Notes: a model not told the origin generated them from the sequence alone. DNA of 64,000 bases from UBA1672 sp033851915 (GCA_033851915.1 JAWSVM010000003.1:372001-436000), one strand, 5' to 3'. Numbered from the stretch's first letter, positions 17,622 through 27,186 are shown. Numbers and translations are program-made.

Positions 17622-18999
17622 CTTTTTTCTCGTTTAACCATATGCCAAAATCACGGCGCGCTAAGTCAGTGTAAACCTTTTTACGGTCTTTACCTTTAAG
17701 CTTTCTGCTGCGGCCATTTTCTTGTTTTGGGCGCAGCAATTCATCGGGTGGCAAAGGGAATAATCCGAAATTGATGTTCATTGGCTGGAATGTCTCTGCA
17801 TTCGCGCCGCCTGTCACATGATTAAGCAATGCACCCATCGATGTGGTTTTAGGAGGCGATGTTATCTCCACCCCCAATATTTCCGATGCGGCAAAACGTC
17901 CGGCCATTAAACCAACAGAGGCACTTTCAATATAGCCCTCACATCCAGTGATCTGTCCTGCAAAACGAATACGTGGCTGAACCTTCAGGCGCAATGTTTC
18001 ATCAAGCAATTTAGGAGAGTTGATAAAAGTATTACGATGCATACCACCCAAACGCGCAAATTCTGCATTTTCTAAACCAGGGATCGTTTTAAAGACCCGT
18101 ATTTGCTCTGCATATTTCATTTTGGTCTGAAAACCAACAATATTATAGAGCGTACCTAGCTTGTTATCCTGACGCAATTGAACCACGGCGTAGGATTTCT
18201 CCTCTGAGTTCGGATTTGTTAAGCCCACAGGCTTCATGGGGCCAAACCGCAGCGTTTCGATACCACGCGCGGCCATCACCTCAATCGGCATACACCCTTC
18301 GAAGTAGGGCGTGTCTTTTTCCCATTGCTTAAAATCTCCGTATTCGGCGGTAATCAGAGCTTCGATAAACGCTTCATACTGTTCCTTATCCATGGGACAG
18401 TTCAGGTAATCTTTCCCCGTTCCGGCGGGGCCGATCTTATCATAGCGCGATTGGAACCATGCGATATCCATGTTGATGCTGTCTGTGTGCACGATAGGTG
18501 CAAGTGCGTCAAAGAAGGCGAGTGCATCTTCACCGGTTAGTTTTTGAACCGCTTCTGCAAGGGGCGTTGATGTTAATGGCCCTGTCGCAATAATGACGTG
18601 TTCCCATTCTTCAGGCGGTAATCCGTCTACTTCTGCGCGTTCCAGTGTGATGTTAGGGTGGCTTTCCAGTGCTTTAGTGACCCCTTGCGAGAAGATATTA
18701 CGATCCACCGCCAAGGCGCCGCCCGCGGGAACGGCTGCACTATCACCTTCACGCATGATAAGTGAGTCCAGAAGGCGCATTTCCGCGTGGATCAAGCCCA
18801 CGGCGTTATGTTCCTGATCATCAGACCTAAAGGAGTTGGAGCATACAAGCTCTGCGCAGCTATCAGTTTGATGTGCGGCAGTCTTAACAACAGGGCGCAT
18901 TTCGTGAAGCACGACTTGAACGCCCATATTGGCCGCTTGCCACGCAGCTTCGCTGCCAGCTAGTCCCGCACCAATAATATGTAGAGTTTCTTTTTTCAT
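17611..18999 (-). CDS. trmFO: tRNA (uracil-54-C5)-methyltransferase TrmFO
   Basis: Folate- and FAD-dependent enzyme that forms ribothymidine at position 54 in tRNA, replacing the SAM enzyme TrmA in many bacteria. The 462-residue protein has the FAD site HIIGAGLAGSEAAWQAA at residues 5-21, the family signature CSNSFRSDD near residue 51, and the C-terminal NRP-like region GLFPLPPDE. A GAGG stretch upstream of the ATG at 18999 supports this start; the longer frame adds 31 residues with no family resemblance. It overlaps the lipase gene downstream. Confidence 0.94.
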   Translation of the reverse strand: MKKETLHIIGAGLAGSEAAWQAANMGVQVVLHEMRPVVKTAAHQTDSCAELVCSNSFRSDDQEHNAVGLIHAEMRLLDSLIMREGDSAAVPAGGALAVDRNIFSQGVTKALESHPNITLERAEVDGLPPEEWEHVIIATGPLTSTPLAEAVQKLTGEDALAFFDALAPIVHTDSINMDIAWFQSRYDKIGPAGTGKDYLNCPMDKEQYEAFIEALITAEYGDFKQWEKDTPYFEGCMPIEVMAARGIETLRFGPMKPVGLTNPNSEEKSYAVVQLRQDNKLGTLYNIVGFQTKMKYAEQIRVFKTIPGLENAEFARLGGMHRNTFINSPKLLDETLRLKVQPRIRFAGQITGCEGYIESASVGLMAGRFAASEILGVEITSPPKTTSMGALLNHVTGGANAETFQPMNINFGLFPLPPDELLRPKQENGRSRKLKGKDRKKVYTDLARRDFGIWLNEKKDAA

Positions 19000-19179
19000 G
19001 GGTAAACCTCTAGCAAAAAGGCAGCTTGAGGGCAATCCAAATGTTTTTTCTGTTGGTTTTGTGTGCAGAAACAGGCAGGTATTGCGCAACATTGCATCAG
19101 ATTGCTTTAATAATGTTCGAAAATATGTTCAAATGGTAGGGTAAGTTAGAAATCTGTTTGATGAGGAAATGACTTAAAT

Positions 19180-19665
19180 ATGGCCGAGGATGATAATTTA
19201 AAAGGCGAAGTGAGCGAGAGCCGTTTCTATATGTGGCGGACACTATTCTCTGTGGCGCATGCTGATAATGTTGTTACGGATGAAGAAATAGCGTTTATGG
19301 CGCATATCCTTGAGGATATAAATTTTACAGACGAGCAAACTACTCTTCTAAAAGATGACATCATAAATCCTAAAAATGTTGAGGACATGTTCCGTGGAGT
19401 GACTGACCAACATGACCGTAAAGAGTTTTTCGGCTTTGCACGTGATCTTGTCTGGGTTGATGGTGATTTTGGTGCGCAGGAACAAAGCGTTATGATTAAA
19501 TTACTCCAGAATCATTTTGAAGACATTGATTTTGATGAGCTAGTCGGTAGCGTTGCTCTGGAATTTGAAGAAGACACGCCTCGTGTTGTTGATGCAAATG
19601 CTTCACAGAGTAATCAAAGCAGTACGATCAGCACATTCTTCCGGCGCATCTTAGGTAAAAAATAG
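19180..19665 (+). CDS. TerB-like domain protein
   Basis: A 161-residue cytoplasmic protein. The helical domain, with ADNVVTDEEIAFMAHIL near residues 29-45 and VWVDGDFGAQEQSVMIKLL near residues 88-106, contains the two acidic turns typical of TerB/DjlA-N-like domains, which may bind metal. A Ser/Asn-rich linker leads to a basic C-terminal segment FFRRILGKK that could contact a membrane or partner. No tellurite-resistance genes surround it, so the name refers to fold only. It is divergent from trmFO. Confidence 0.65.
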   Translation: MAEDDNLKGEVSESRFYMWRTLFSVAHADNVVTDEEIAFMAHILEDINFTDEQTTLLKDDIINPKNVEDMFRGVTDQHDRKEFFGFARDLVWVDGDFGAQEQSVMIKLLQNHFEDIDFDELVGSVALEFEEDTPRVVDANASQSNQSSTISTFFRRILGKK

Positions 19666-19694
19666 CATCTTATTTTCATGAATACCTTGGTATT

Positions 19695-20282
19695 CTAAGG
19701 GAACGCCCGCATGTGAACAGGGTGCAATATCTGGTTTGTTGCAGGTAATGTTGCAGCATTACTCTGATATTCTATTCCATCGAACCGCAAAACAACATTT
19801 TTTGCCTTCTCTGCACGCCCAGATACCCGCACGATAATATTTCGCCAGCCATCGCTTAATGTATCACTGATATAAAAGGGCGGACGAATCGGCGATATTT
19901 CACCGGCTATCGTAAAGCCATCTTCTTTGGCATGAAGCACGAGCACAGTGCAGCCATTGGCATCACACCACTCTCCATAAGGCGCAGTGATATAGATTAA
20001 TGCGTCTAGCCATCCATCTTGATCTAGATCCACACGCATAAAGTCATATTGAGAGAAGGGCGGTGCGTGTTTGTGCTTTAGATAATCATGAACCGCGGCA
20101 GTGACATGTTTATTATCCAGATCAAGGCGCTCTGTTGGTTCAATAATAGGCAATAAAGGCGAAGCTTGCTGATGTGCTAAACGGTCATTATAACCACACC
20201 CGTTAAGAGAAATACTTGTGAGGGCGAGTAAGCAATAATAGCGAAGATGATGTCTCATGCACCGCATTCTATGCGAAGACAT
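19695..20282 (-). CDS. Lipoprotein with a calcium-loop-like motif
   Basis: A product of up to 195 residues with a signal peptide and lipobox SLNGC. VDLDQDGWLDALIYI resembles an EF-hand or dockerin-type acidic loop as found in FG-GAP-like repeats. YGEWCDANGC holds two close cysteines. The function is unknown. ATG codons at 20267 and 20258 are alternative starts; the last would give a more typical signal peptide length. It converges with the TerB-like gene and is divergent from the ferredoxin gene. Confidence 0.65.
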   Translation of the reverse strand: MSSHRMRCMRHHLRYYCLLALTSISLNGCGYNDRLAHQQASPLLPIIEPTERLDLDNKHVTAAVHDYLKHKHAPPFSQYDFMRVDLDQDGWLDALIYITAPYGEWCDANGCTVLVLHAKEDGFTIAGEISPIRPPFYISDTLSDGWRNIIVRVSGRAEKAKNVVLRFDGIEYQSNAATLPATNQILHPVHMRAFP

Positions 20283-20404
20283 ACCTTAATCATATAAATT
20301 ACGTGTTCCTATGCACATTTTTCCGATAAAAGCGGGTTGCCTTATGAATGGTGGCGAATTAATGTGTCCTACGATTTGAGACTGTAAAGAAGAGTAATAT
20401 TCAC

Positions 20405-20743
20405 ATGACATTTGTCGTTATAGATGCATGCATTCGCTGTAAATACACTGATTGTGTAGAGGTCTGCCCCGTAGATTGTTTCTATGAGGGGGAAAACATG
20501 CTTGTGATTAACCCTGAGGAGTGCATTGATTGCGGTGTGTGTGAGCCGGAATGCCCGATTGAGGCAATTTTACCTGACACGGATGAAAAAGCTGATGATT
20601 GGGTTGAGTTTAATCAGAAATATTCAGATGAATGGCCGAATATAACGCTTAAAAAAGATCCAATGCCCGAAGCAGAGGAAATGAAGGGCAAAGAAGGCAA
20701 GCTTGAAACAGATTTCAGCAGTGAACCCGGCGAGGGTGACTGA
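20405..20743 (+). CDS. fdxA: 7Fe ferredoxin FdxA
   Basis: A 112-residue electron carrier with one [3Fe-4S] and one [4Fe-4S] cluster. The first cysteine group is CIRCKYTDCVEVCPVDC near residues 9-25 and the second is CIDCGVCEPECP near residues 40-51. The acidic C-terminal extension (about 60 residues, ending SSEPGEGD) is typical of the alphaproteobacterial FdxA/FdI type. It converges on a TrxR-like ferredoxin-NADP reductase gene, a probable redox partner. Confidence 0.93.
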   Translation: MTFVVIDACIRCKYTDCVEVCPVDCFYEGENMLVINPEECIDCGVCEPECPIEAILPDTDEKADDWVEFNQKYSDEWPNITLKKDPMPEAEEMKGKEGKLETDFSSEPGEGD

Positions 20744-20751
20744 TTTTTGTT

Positions 20752-20780
20752 TCAGTAGAGCCTAAAGGCTACACTTTTCT
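20752..20780 (+). terminator. Weak terminator-like hairpin after fdxA
   Basis: GTAGAGCC and GGCTAC flank a TAAA loop (20755-20772) with one bulge, followed by ACTTTTCT. The stem is short and the T-run interrupted, so this is only a possible stop for fdxA, just before the convergent reductase gene. Confidence 0.3.
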
Positions 20781-20790
20781 AATACATAAT

Positions 20791-21831
20791 TTATTCGTTC
20801 ACGCCCAACTTACTCTGCAATGAAGAGCTGGATGTTGTGTATTCAAAACGTAGCTTTGCATCAGGGCGGCAATATTTGAACGCTTGACGCGCCATCAGAG
20901 CGGCTTCATGAAAACCTGATAGGATCAGCTTTAATTTACCCGGATATGTATTGATATCACCAACAGCGAAGATGCCCGCCTGCGATGTTTCGAATTTCTC
21001 TGTATCAACGGGGATAACATTTTTATCCAGATTAAGGCCAAACTCTGCAATAGGGCCCAGTTTCATGGTCAAACCAAAGAAAGGCAACAACGTGTCACAT
21101 TCCAATGTTTGCATCTGCTTATCCGCATCCAACATTTCAACCGCTTGTAACTGGCCATTTTCGCCAATCAGCTTCTTGATTTGACCCATGTGGAAGTTCA
21201 TCGCGCCATCAGCAACCATTTTGCGCATTTTAGATACACTGTCAGGTGCAGCGCGGAATGCATCGCGTCTGTGAACAAGGCTGAGGCTGTCTGCGATTGG
21301 TTGCAGGTTCAAACTCCAGTCCAGCGCAGAGTCACCACCACCAGCAATAATGATTTTCTTGCCCTTGAATTGATCCATTTTACGTACCGCATAGAACACG
21401 GATGTGCCTTCAAATTCTTCTATACCCGGAATAGGGGGCTTTTTAGGGACAAAGCTGCCGCCACCCGCGGCGATGATGATGCATGTTGCATCGAAAACCG
21501 TGCCAACATCTGTGGTTAAGCGCCAGCGCCCATTATCCAGTTTCTCTAGCCCTTCAGCCATTTCCTGAAAGTGGAAGACAGGAGAGAACGGTGCAATCTG
21601 TTCCATCAGACGATCCGTTAGGTCTTGTCCTGAAATGCTTGGGTATGCCGGAATATCAAAAATAGGCTTCTCGGGGTATAGCTCCGCGCATTGCCCGCCG
21701 GGGCGGTCAAGTATATCAATAAGATGGCACTTCATATCCAGAAGCCCCATTTCGAATACAGTAAACAGGCCACAAGGCCCTGCACCAATAATGACGGCGT
21801 CTGTTTCAATAGGTGTGTTTGTTTCGCTCAT
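20791..21831 (-). CDS. Ferredoxin--NADP reductase, thioredoxin-reductase-like type
   Basis: Moves electrons between NADPH and ferredoxin or flavodoxin through FAD. The 346-residue product has the thioredoxin-reductase fold: FAD site AVIIGAGPCGLFTVFEMG at the N-terminus, IIAGGGDSALDW near residue 155, and the C-terminal FAVGDINTYPGKLKL. The CxxC of true TrxB is absent, and the length and C-terminal extension match the FNR type first described in green sulfur bacteria and Bacillus. The neighbouring 7Fe ferredoxin is a plausible partner. Confidence 0.88.
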   Translation of the reverse strand: MSETNTPIETDAVIIGAGPCGLFTVFEMGLLDMKCHLIDILDRPGGQCAELYPEKPIFDIPAYPSISGQDLTDRLMEQIAPFSPVFHFQEMAEGLEKLDNGRWRLTTDVGTVFDATCIIIAAGGGSFVPKKPPIPGIEEFEGTSVFYAVRKMDQFKGKKIIIAGGGDSALDWSLNLQPIADSLSLVHRRDAFRAAPDSVSKMRKMVADGAMNFHMGQIKKLIGENGQLQAVEMLDADKQMQTLECDTLLPFFGLTMKLGPIAEFGLNLDKNVIPVDTEKFETSQAGIFAVGDINTYPGKLKLILSGFHEAALMARQAFKYCRPDAKLRFEYTTSSSSLQSKLGVNE

Positions 21832-21879
21832 GTCTTTGTCTTAAAATATTATGGGGTGTAAGTAAATATGCTTATAATT

Positions 21880-24645
21880 TTAATCGGCCTTTAAAGTGTT
21901 TTTCAACGCGTAAAGAATTTCTAATGCATCGCGGGGGCTTAGTGCGTCAGGGTCAATATCGGCAAGTTGTTGCTCTAGTTTGGATGGTTCGTGAACCTGC
22001 GTCTCTTCTGCCAGAATGACATCAAATAAAGGCAATTCATTCATGATCTCTTGCGGCGTGTTGGTGCGCTTATCTGATTGCAACATCTCTAATATCGTGT
22101 TGGAGCGCGAAATAACAGCCGAGGGAATGCCCGCCAATTGCGCGACATGAATACCGTAAGAGCGATCCGCACTGCCTTTTATGACCTTATGCATGAATAT
22201 TATCTCATTGTCCCACTCTTTGACTTGCACCGTGTGACATGACAGCGTGTTGAGGGTTTCCTCTAACGTGGTCAGTTCATGATAATGCGTCGCGAACAGG
22301 GATCGGCACTTGTTCTTGTTATGCAGATATTCAACGCAGGCCCATGCAATGGATAGGCCGTCATATGTCGCTGTGCCACGCCCGATCTCATCCAGAATGA
22401 CTAAGGATCGATCCGTCGACTGGTTCAAGATAGACGCGGTTTCCACCATTTCGACCATGAATGTGGATTGTCCGCGCGCCAGATCATCTGATGCACCAAC
22501 GCGACTAAAGCATTTGTCAATGACACCAATATGCGCGGAGGTTGCAGGCACAAACGAGCCTGCCTGTGCCATGATGGCGATTAAAGCATTCTGACGCAGG
22601 AATGTTGACTTACCCGCCATGTTCGGCCCCGTCAGTAACCATAGTTTCTGATCGGGGTTCAAATTACAGTGATTAGGTATAAATGCCGTGCTTTGCTTTT
22701 GCAGAACCGTTTCAACAACAGGGTGGCGTCCCTCTATAATATCAAAATTTAATGATTGATCGACGTTCGGGCGCACGTAATTCATGTTTTGTGCAAGCTC
22801 AGCCAGTGCAGCAGAAACATCAATCGCTGCAATGGTGCGGGCAATGGTACAAATTTCTTCGGAAAGGCCAGTGGCACTTTGCACCATTTTAGCGAAAATA
22901 TCGTTCTCGATAGCAATGATTTTCTCCGCAGCAGAGGATATGTCACGCTCCAGCTCTGAAAGCTCCACTGTTGTAAAACGCACGACATTGGCAAGCGTTT
23001 GACGATGCACAAATTGATTGTTTTGCTGCGCATCATTGCCGTTCTCTCTGGCCTTCAGCATAAGCTTGTCGCCATGCTTTGCGGGCACTTCAATGAAATA
23101 TCCAAGGACGTTGTTGAACTTTATCTTTAACGCGGTTACGCCAGCGTCTTTTTGGTATTTACCTTGTAATGCTGCAATCAGTTGACGGCTTTTATCGCGC
23201 AACAAACGTAAATCATCCAGCTTTGCGGAATAGCCTGTGCGGATAAATCCACCGTCTCTGGCTAGGGCAGGTGGGTTTTCCTCTAAGGCCTGTTTTAGCT
23301 GGTCTTGCAGGGTTGATAAGGCAGGTTTTTGCTGCAGGTTTTTCAGAAGGTCTTCAAAAATATTGCGGCTGTTATTGTCATCTTGTATCTGCGCACGAAT
23401 GATTTCACTTTGTGCCAGTCCGTCACGGATCATGCAGAGATCTTTCGGCCCACCGCGATCAACACTTACGCGGGAGAGGGCGCGCGCCATATCAGGGCAT
23501 CCTCGTAGGAAATCACGAATAATGCTGCGCATGTCGGCATCATTAACGAAGTACTCCACGCGATCAAGGCGGCGGTTTATCCGTTTTATATTGGCCAGTG
23601 GTGCAGAAATATAGGACTGCAACATCCGTGCACCTGCACCTGTTATTGTGCAGTCTATAGTCTCCAGCAAGCTGCCTTTGCGTTCCCCCGATAATGTGCG
23701 GATTAACTCAAGACTCTTGCGCGTTGCTGCATCAATTTCCATCACGGAATCGGATGCCATTTTCTCCGGATTGCTGATATAAGGGATTTTCCCTTTTTGC
23801 GTGCGTAGAACGTAATCAATCAAAGATCCTGCCGCAGATATCTCTGCGCGGTTAAAGTTCCCGAAGCTTTCCAGCGTATCAACATTGAAGAACTTCTTTA
23901 AATGTTGCGCCGTATTCTCACTATTAAACAATGATACGGGCTGTGGGGTGAGTTTATGCTCCGATAGTGTCAGGATTTCGTGATATTTACTGACCAACTT
24001 GTCAGAGAGCAGAATCTCACTGGGGTCAATGCGTTCCAACACAGCACGTAGATGCGCAACGGGCGTTGTTTGTACCATAAATGCACCGGTGGATAGCTCC
24101 AACCATGCAACGCCGCATTCACCTGCTACCTCCGATAAAGCGCAAAGATAGTTATTCTGACGCGCATCCAGTAAATTATCCTCGGTCAATGTGCCTTGGG
24201 TCACAATTCTGACCGCTTCACGATTAACGAGGGTCTTTGATGTGCTTCTGCCTTCGCGTTTCGCGCGAGCCTTTGATTGTTCAGGGGTTTCGGTTTGCTC
24301 ACAAATGGCAACTTTGCATCCTGCACGTATTAATTTTGCTAGATATGGTTCATAAGCATGAAACGGCACACCGCACATTGGGATGCCATTTCCTTGCGCC
24401 TTGCCGCGTTGCGTCAGGGTGATGTTCAGGATTTCAGAGGCTTTGACTGCATCATCATAGAACAGCTCATAAAAGTCACCCATACGATAGAATAGCAAGC
24501 AGCCAGGGTGGTCGGCTTTTAAAACATGATATTGCGCCATCATTGGCGTATGGCCCTGCTCCAGATATTCACCCATTCTCTCTTCAACCGTCATGGAGGA
24601 GGGCATAGCTAAGCCATTTCCAGTCTTTTTTGCAGCCTGAGCCAT
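21880..24645 (-). CDS. mutS: DNA mismatch repair protein MutS
   Basis: Recognises base mismatches and starts repair. The 921-residue product shows the mismatch-reading motif in GDFYELFYDDA near residue 55, the connector and lever domains, and the ATPase with Walker A TGPNMAGKST, Walker B VILDEIGRGT and FATHYHEL. I chose the ATG at 24645 because GGAAAAGAG, overlapping the dut stop, precedes it; the longer frame from 24702 would overlap dut by 50 bases. It ends the coaBC-dut-mutS run. Confidence 0.96.
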   Translation of the reverse strand: MAQAAKKTGNGLAMPSSMTVEERMGEYLEQGHTPMMAQYHVLKADHPGCLLFYRMGDFYELFYDDAVKASEILNITLTQRGKAQGNGIPMCGVPFHAYEPYLAKLIRAGCKVAICEQTETPEQSKARAKREGRSTSKTLVNREAVRIVTQGTLTEDNLLDARQNNYLCALSEVAGECGVAWLELSTGAFMVQTTPVAHLRAVLERIDPSEILLSDKLVSKYHEILTLSEHKLTPQPVSLFNSENTAQHLKKFFNVDTLESFGNFNRAEISAAGSLIDYVLRTQKGKIPYISNPEKMASDSVMEIDAATRKSLELIRTLSGERKGSLLETIDCTITGAGARMLQSYISAPLANIKRINRRLDRVEYFVNDADMRSIIRDFLRGCPDMARALSRVSVDRGGPKDLCMIRDGLAQSEIIRAQIQDDNNSRNIFEDLLKNLQQKPALSTLQDQLKQALEENPPALARDGGFIRTGYSAKLDDLRLLRDKSRQLIAALQGKYQKDAGVTALKIKFNNVLGYFIEVPAKHGDKLMLKARENGNDAQQNNQFVHRQTLANVVRFTTVELSELERDISSAAEKIIAIENDIFAKMVQSATGLSEEICTIARTIAAIDVSAALAELAQNMNYVRPNVDQSLNFDIIEGRHPVVETVLQKQSTAFIPNHCNLNPDQKLWLLTGPNMAGKSTFLRQNALIAIMAQAGSFVPATSAHIGVIDKCFSRVGASDDLARGQSTFMVEMVETASILNQSTDRSLVILDEIGRGTATYDGLSIAWACVEYLHNKNKCRSLFATHYHELTTLEETLNTLSCHTVQVKEWDNEIIFMHKVIKGSADRSYGIHVAQLAGIPSAVISRSNTILEMLQSDKRTNTPQEIMNELPLFDVILAEETQVHEPSKLEQQLADIDPDALSPRDALEILYALKNTLKAD

Positions 24646-24652
24646 TGAAGCG

Positions 24653-25132
24653 TTACTCTTTTCCTGTTGACCCAAAGCCGCCTTCACCGCGTTCTGTGTC
24701 ATCGCCCAGTTCGCTAACAGTTTTCCAGTTCACGTGAGTATAACGCTCCACAACCATTTGGGCGATGCGCATGCCACGCTGAACCGTGAAAGGTTCTTTT
24801 CCGTGATTAATCAGGATAACTTTAATTTCACCGCGGTAATCGGCATCGATTGTTCCCGGCGTATTCAAAACGGTGACCCCATGATTTATCGCAAGACCGG
24901 AGCGCGGACGTATTTGCGCCTCAAACCCTTGGGGCAGGGCAATAGATAGACCTGTCGGGATAAGGGCACGATCCCCTGAACCTAGTTCCAGTGCTTCATC
25001 CAGTGCCGCAGTTAAATCCATACCTGCGGATTGTGTCGTTGCATATGTCGGTAACTTCAGGCCGACAGCATGGCTTAAGGGCAGTAGTTCAACCTCAATG
25101 TCATCTTTATTAATTGTAGTCTTATGATCCAT
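24653..25132 (-). CDS. dut: Deoxyuridine 5'-triphosphate nucleotidohydrolase
   Basis: Hydrolyses dUTP to dUMP, keeping uracil out of DNA and supplying dTMP synthesis. The 159-residue trimeric-type enzyme has its five motifs: SAGMDLTA near 35, PRSGLA near 76, GTIDADYRGEIKV near 93 with the catalytic Asp, RIAQMVVERY near 122, and the flexible C-terminal RGEGGFGSTG. It overlaps the end of coaBC by 11 bases and precedes mutS by seven, so the three genes are probably one transcript. Confidence 0.96.
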   Translation of the reverse strand: MDHKTTINKDDIEVELLPLSHAVGLKLPTYATTQSAGMDLTAALDEALELGSGDRALIPTGLSIALPQGFEAQIRPRSGLAINHGVTVLNTPGTIDADYRGEIKVILINHGKEPFTVQRGMRIAQMVVERYTHVNWKTVSELGDDTERGEGGFGSTGKE

Positions 25133-26345
25133 TATTTTTATCCATATGATTGATTATTTGTTGTATTAATTTTCGAGCGATAGCATCTTTGCTGGCGCGC
25201 GCCCATTTTTCATTTTTATCTTGAGTAATAAAATGTATTTGATTTTCTTCTGAACCGAAAGTCTTTTCGGTGCCATTTGCATCTATTCCCACTTCATTTG
25301 CAATAATCCAGTCACATCCTTTTTTCTTAAGCTTTGCTTTTGCGTTCTTTTCAAGGTTTTGCGTCTCTGCAGCGAAGCCAATCACCAATTGTGGTCGGCT
25401 TTTAGAATGCGTCGATATCGCCTTTAATATATCCGGTGTTTGTTTTAGCTGCAGCTTGGGAATGCTATTGTCATCTGTTTTCTTGATTTTCTGCGTGTTC
25501 GGTGCATCGACGCACCAATCACTAACCGCTGCTGCGCATACAGCGATGTTCACGGGTAATGCGTTGGTGCAGGCCTCTAACATATCATTGGCGGTCTCTA
25601 TATTGATGACTTCCATATCTTGCGGGTTAGGCAAATTGGTTGGACCAGTGACTAAGATAACATTGGCGCCTGCATCGCGTAGCGCTTTAGCAATTGCGTG
25701 GCCTTGCTTCCCCGATGACCTGTTGCCCAAAAACCGAACAGGATCTAGTGGTTCATAAGTCGGCCCACTGGTGACAAGGGCGGAATAGCCTTTTAGAGGT
25801 TTTTCAAAAAAAAAATCAGTGATCGCGGTGAATATTTCTTCCGGTTCACTCATGCGCCCTAATCCGGTTTCGCCGCACGCCATCTCACCATTGTTAGGGC
25901 CTGTAAACATGACCTTGCGTTGCTTCAATGTTTCTATGTTGGCTTGCGTAGCGGGGTTCTCCCACATTTCAGGGTTCATGCCCGGTGCAAGCAATATAGG
26001 TTTATCTGAAGCCAATAACGTTGTGGAAGCCAAGTCATTCGCCAATCCGTGTGCCATCTTTGCCATGATATCCGCACTTGCAGGAGCAACAACGATGAGG
26101 TCATTTTCTCGGCTGAGGCGAATATGTCCCATTTCTGATTCGTCGTTTAATGACCATAGCGCACTGTAAACTTTATGACCCGATAGGGAGGAAACGCTTA
26201 ATGGTGTCACAAATTGTGAACCGCCTTCCGTCAATATACATTGAACCGTGCCATTGTTCTTCCTAATCAAACGAATGAGTTCAAGCGTCTTATAGGCGGC
26301 AATGCCTCCTGAGATGATGAGTAATATTTTTTTGTCTTTAAGCAT
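25122..26345 (-). CDS. coaBC: Bifunctional phosphopantothenoylcysteine synthetase/decarboxylase
   Basis: Carries out two steps of coenzyme A synthesis. The N-terminal CoaC half (about residues 1-185) is a flavoprotein with LLIISGGIAAYKT, the substrate clamp PGMNPEMWENP and the catalytic cysteine in MACGETGLGRM. The C-terminal CoaB half starts at YSALVTSGPTYEPLDPVR, binds CTP, and has NRSSGKQGHAIA and the KLKKKGCDWIIAN motif. The 407-residue length is normal. It is first in the coaBC-dut-mutS run. Confidence 0.96.
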   Translation of the reverse strand: MLKDKKILLIISGGIAAYKTLELIRLIRKNNGTVQCILTEGGSQFVTPLSVSSLSGHKVYSALWSLNDESEMGHIRLSRENDLIVVAPASADIMAKMAHGLANDLASTTLLASDKPILLAPGMNPEMWENPATQANIETLKQRKVMFTGPNNGEMACGETGLGRMSEPEEIFTAITDFFFEKPLKGYSALVTSGPTYEPLDPVRFLGNRSSGKQGHAIAKALRDAGANVILVTGPTNLPNPQDMEVINIETANDMLEACTNALPVNIAVCAAAVSDWCVDAPNTQKIKKTDDNSIPKLQLKQTPDILKAISTHSKSRPQLVIGFAAETQNLEKNAKAKLKKKGCDWIIANEVGIDANGTEKTFGSEENQIHFITQDKNEKWARASKDAIARKLIQQIINHMDKNNGS

Positions 26346-26383
26346 GGCTCATTATTACGTTCTTCATCTGGGCATGTAAAGAA

Positions 26384-26410
26384 AAAGCCTCGCTCAAATG
26401 GCAAGGCTTT
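26384..26410 (-). terminator. Rho-independent terminator after the Ala-rich gene
   Basis: On the minus strand AAAGCCTTGC and GCGAGGCTTT form a stem with a short loop and one mismatch, followed by TTTCTTT. It lies 30 bases after the stop at 26440 and separates the Ala-rich gene from coaBC. Confidence 0.7.
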
Positions 26411-26439
26411 AAATTCTTATAGAGTTAAGGAGGGGTGGA

Positions 26440-27057
26440 TTAGTGACCCATCATGTCTTTAGCAGCATCTTTAGTTGCTTCAACAGCACCTTCAACGCTG
26501 TCTTCTGCTGTTGCTTCAACTGCGTCTGTTGCTGTTTCAACAACTGCGTCAGTCGCGGCATCGGCTGCAGGCTCAATAGCGTCTGCTGTATCGTCTGTTA
26601 TTGCATCATCAAGAACATGTTGTGCATCATCCGCTGCATCTTCGGCAGGAGCAATAGTTTCTGCGATAGCATCAACCGCACCATCTACTGTTTCAGAAAC
26701 AACGTTTCCGGCAGATGTTGCAATGTTGTTCATTGCTTCTGCAGATGTTTCAGTTGCTTGTTGCGCTGTTTCCATTGCAGACGCCGCCGTTTCACTCACT
26801 GTGTCACTTGCTGCTGCCGCTGCACTTTGTACCGCTTCAACTGCATCGGAAGACATGCTTTGAACAGATGCTTTGGCGTTGCTTATTGTTTCGCCGAAGT
26901 TAACACCCAATGAACTATCACCGGATGCCGGTGCGATACTGGCAACAGTTGTGCCATCTTGAGATGTTGTAACATTGTTATAAATTGCAAATATCGCAAC
27001 AAGGCCAGCCGCCAATACTGTTGTCGAATATAGGATTGATTTTGTGAAGTTGCTCAT
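26440..27057 (-). CDS. Membrane-anchored Ala-rich helical repeat protein
   Basis: A 205-residue protein with an N-terminal uncleaved signal or single membrane segment (about residues 8-27, YSTTVLAAGLVAIFAIY). A long Ala/Ser/Thr/Glu/Asp-rich region follows to the end, with irregular eleven-residue-like units such as DAVVETATDAVEAT and KDAAKDMMGH. This is reminiscent of amphipathic apolipoprotein- or LEA-like helices and would lie in the periplasm. Composition rather than homology drives this description. Its own terminator follows, and the gene stands alone between coaBC and ubiE. The opposite strand shows long open frames as a by-product of this composition. Confidence 0.65.
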   Translation of the reverse strand: MSNFTKSILYSTTVLAAGLVAIFAIYNNVTTSQDGTTVASIAPASGDSSLGVNFGETISNAKASVQSMSSDAVEAVQSAAAAASDTVSETAASAMETAQQATETSAEAMNNIATSAGNVVSETVDGAVDAIAETIAPAEDAADDAQHVLDDAITDDTADAIEPAADAATDAVVETATDAVEATAEDSVEGAVEATKDAAKDMMGH

Positions 27058-27186
27058 TTTCTAGTCTTCCGTTTATAATTTTTATTTTCAATTGTTCATA
27101 TATTTTGGCGGATAATGCATCAGAACAGGAACGCCTGTCAAATGAAATGCGACGCATGACCCTTATATGCACATTTAGTTTAACCT

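Noticed and set aside
23237..23614. 125-codon open frame opposite mutS
   Set aside because: Antisense to a clearly coding mutS region, with no recognisable domain and no initiation signal.
26443..26913. Cys-rich open frame on the plus strand (156 codons)
   Set aside because: It is the complement of the Ala-rich gene; the cysteines come from reading GCA/GCT/GCN repeats on the opposite strand. No ribosome site.
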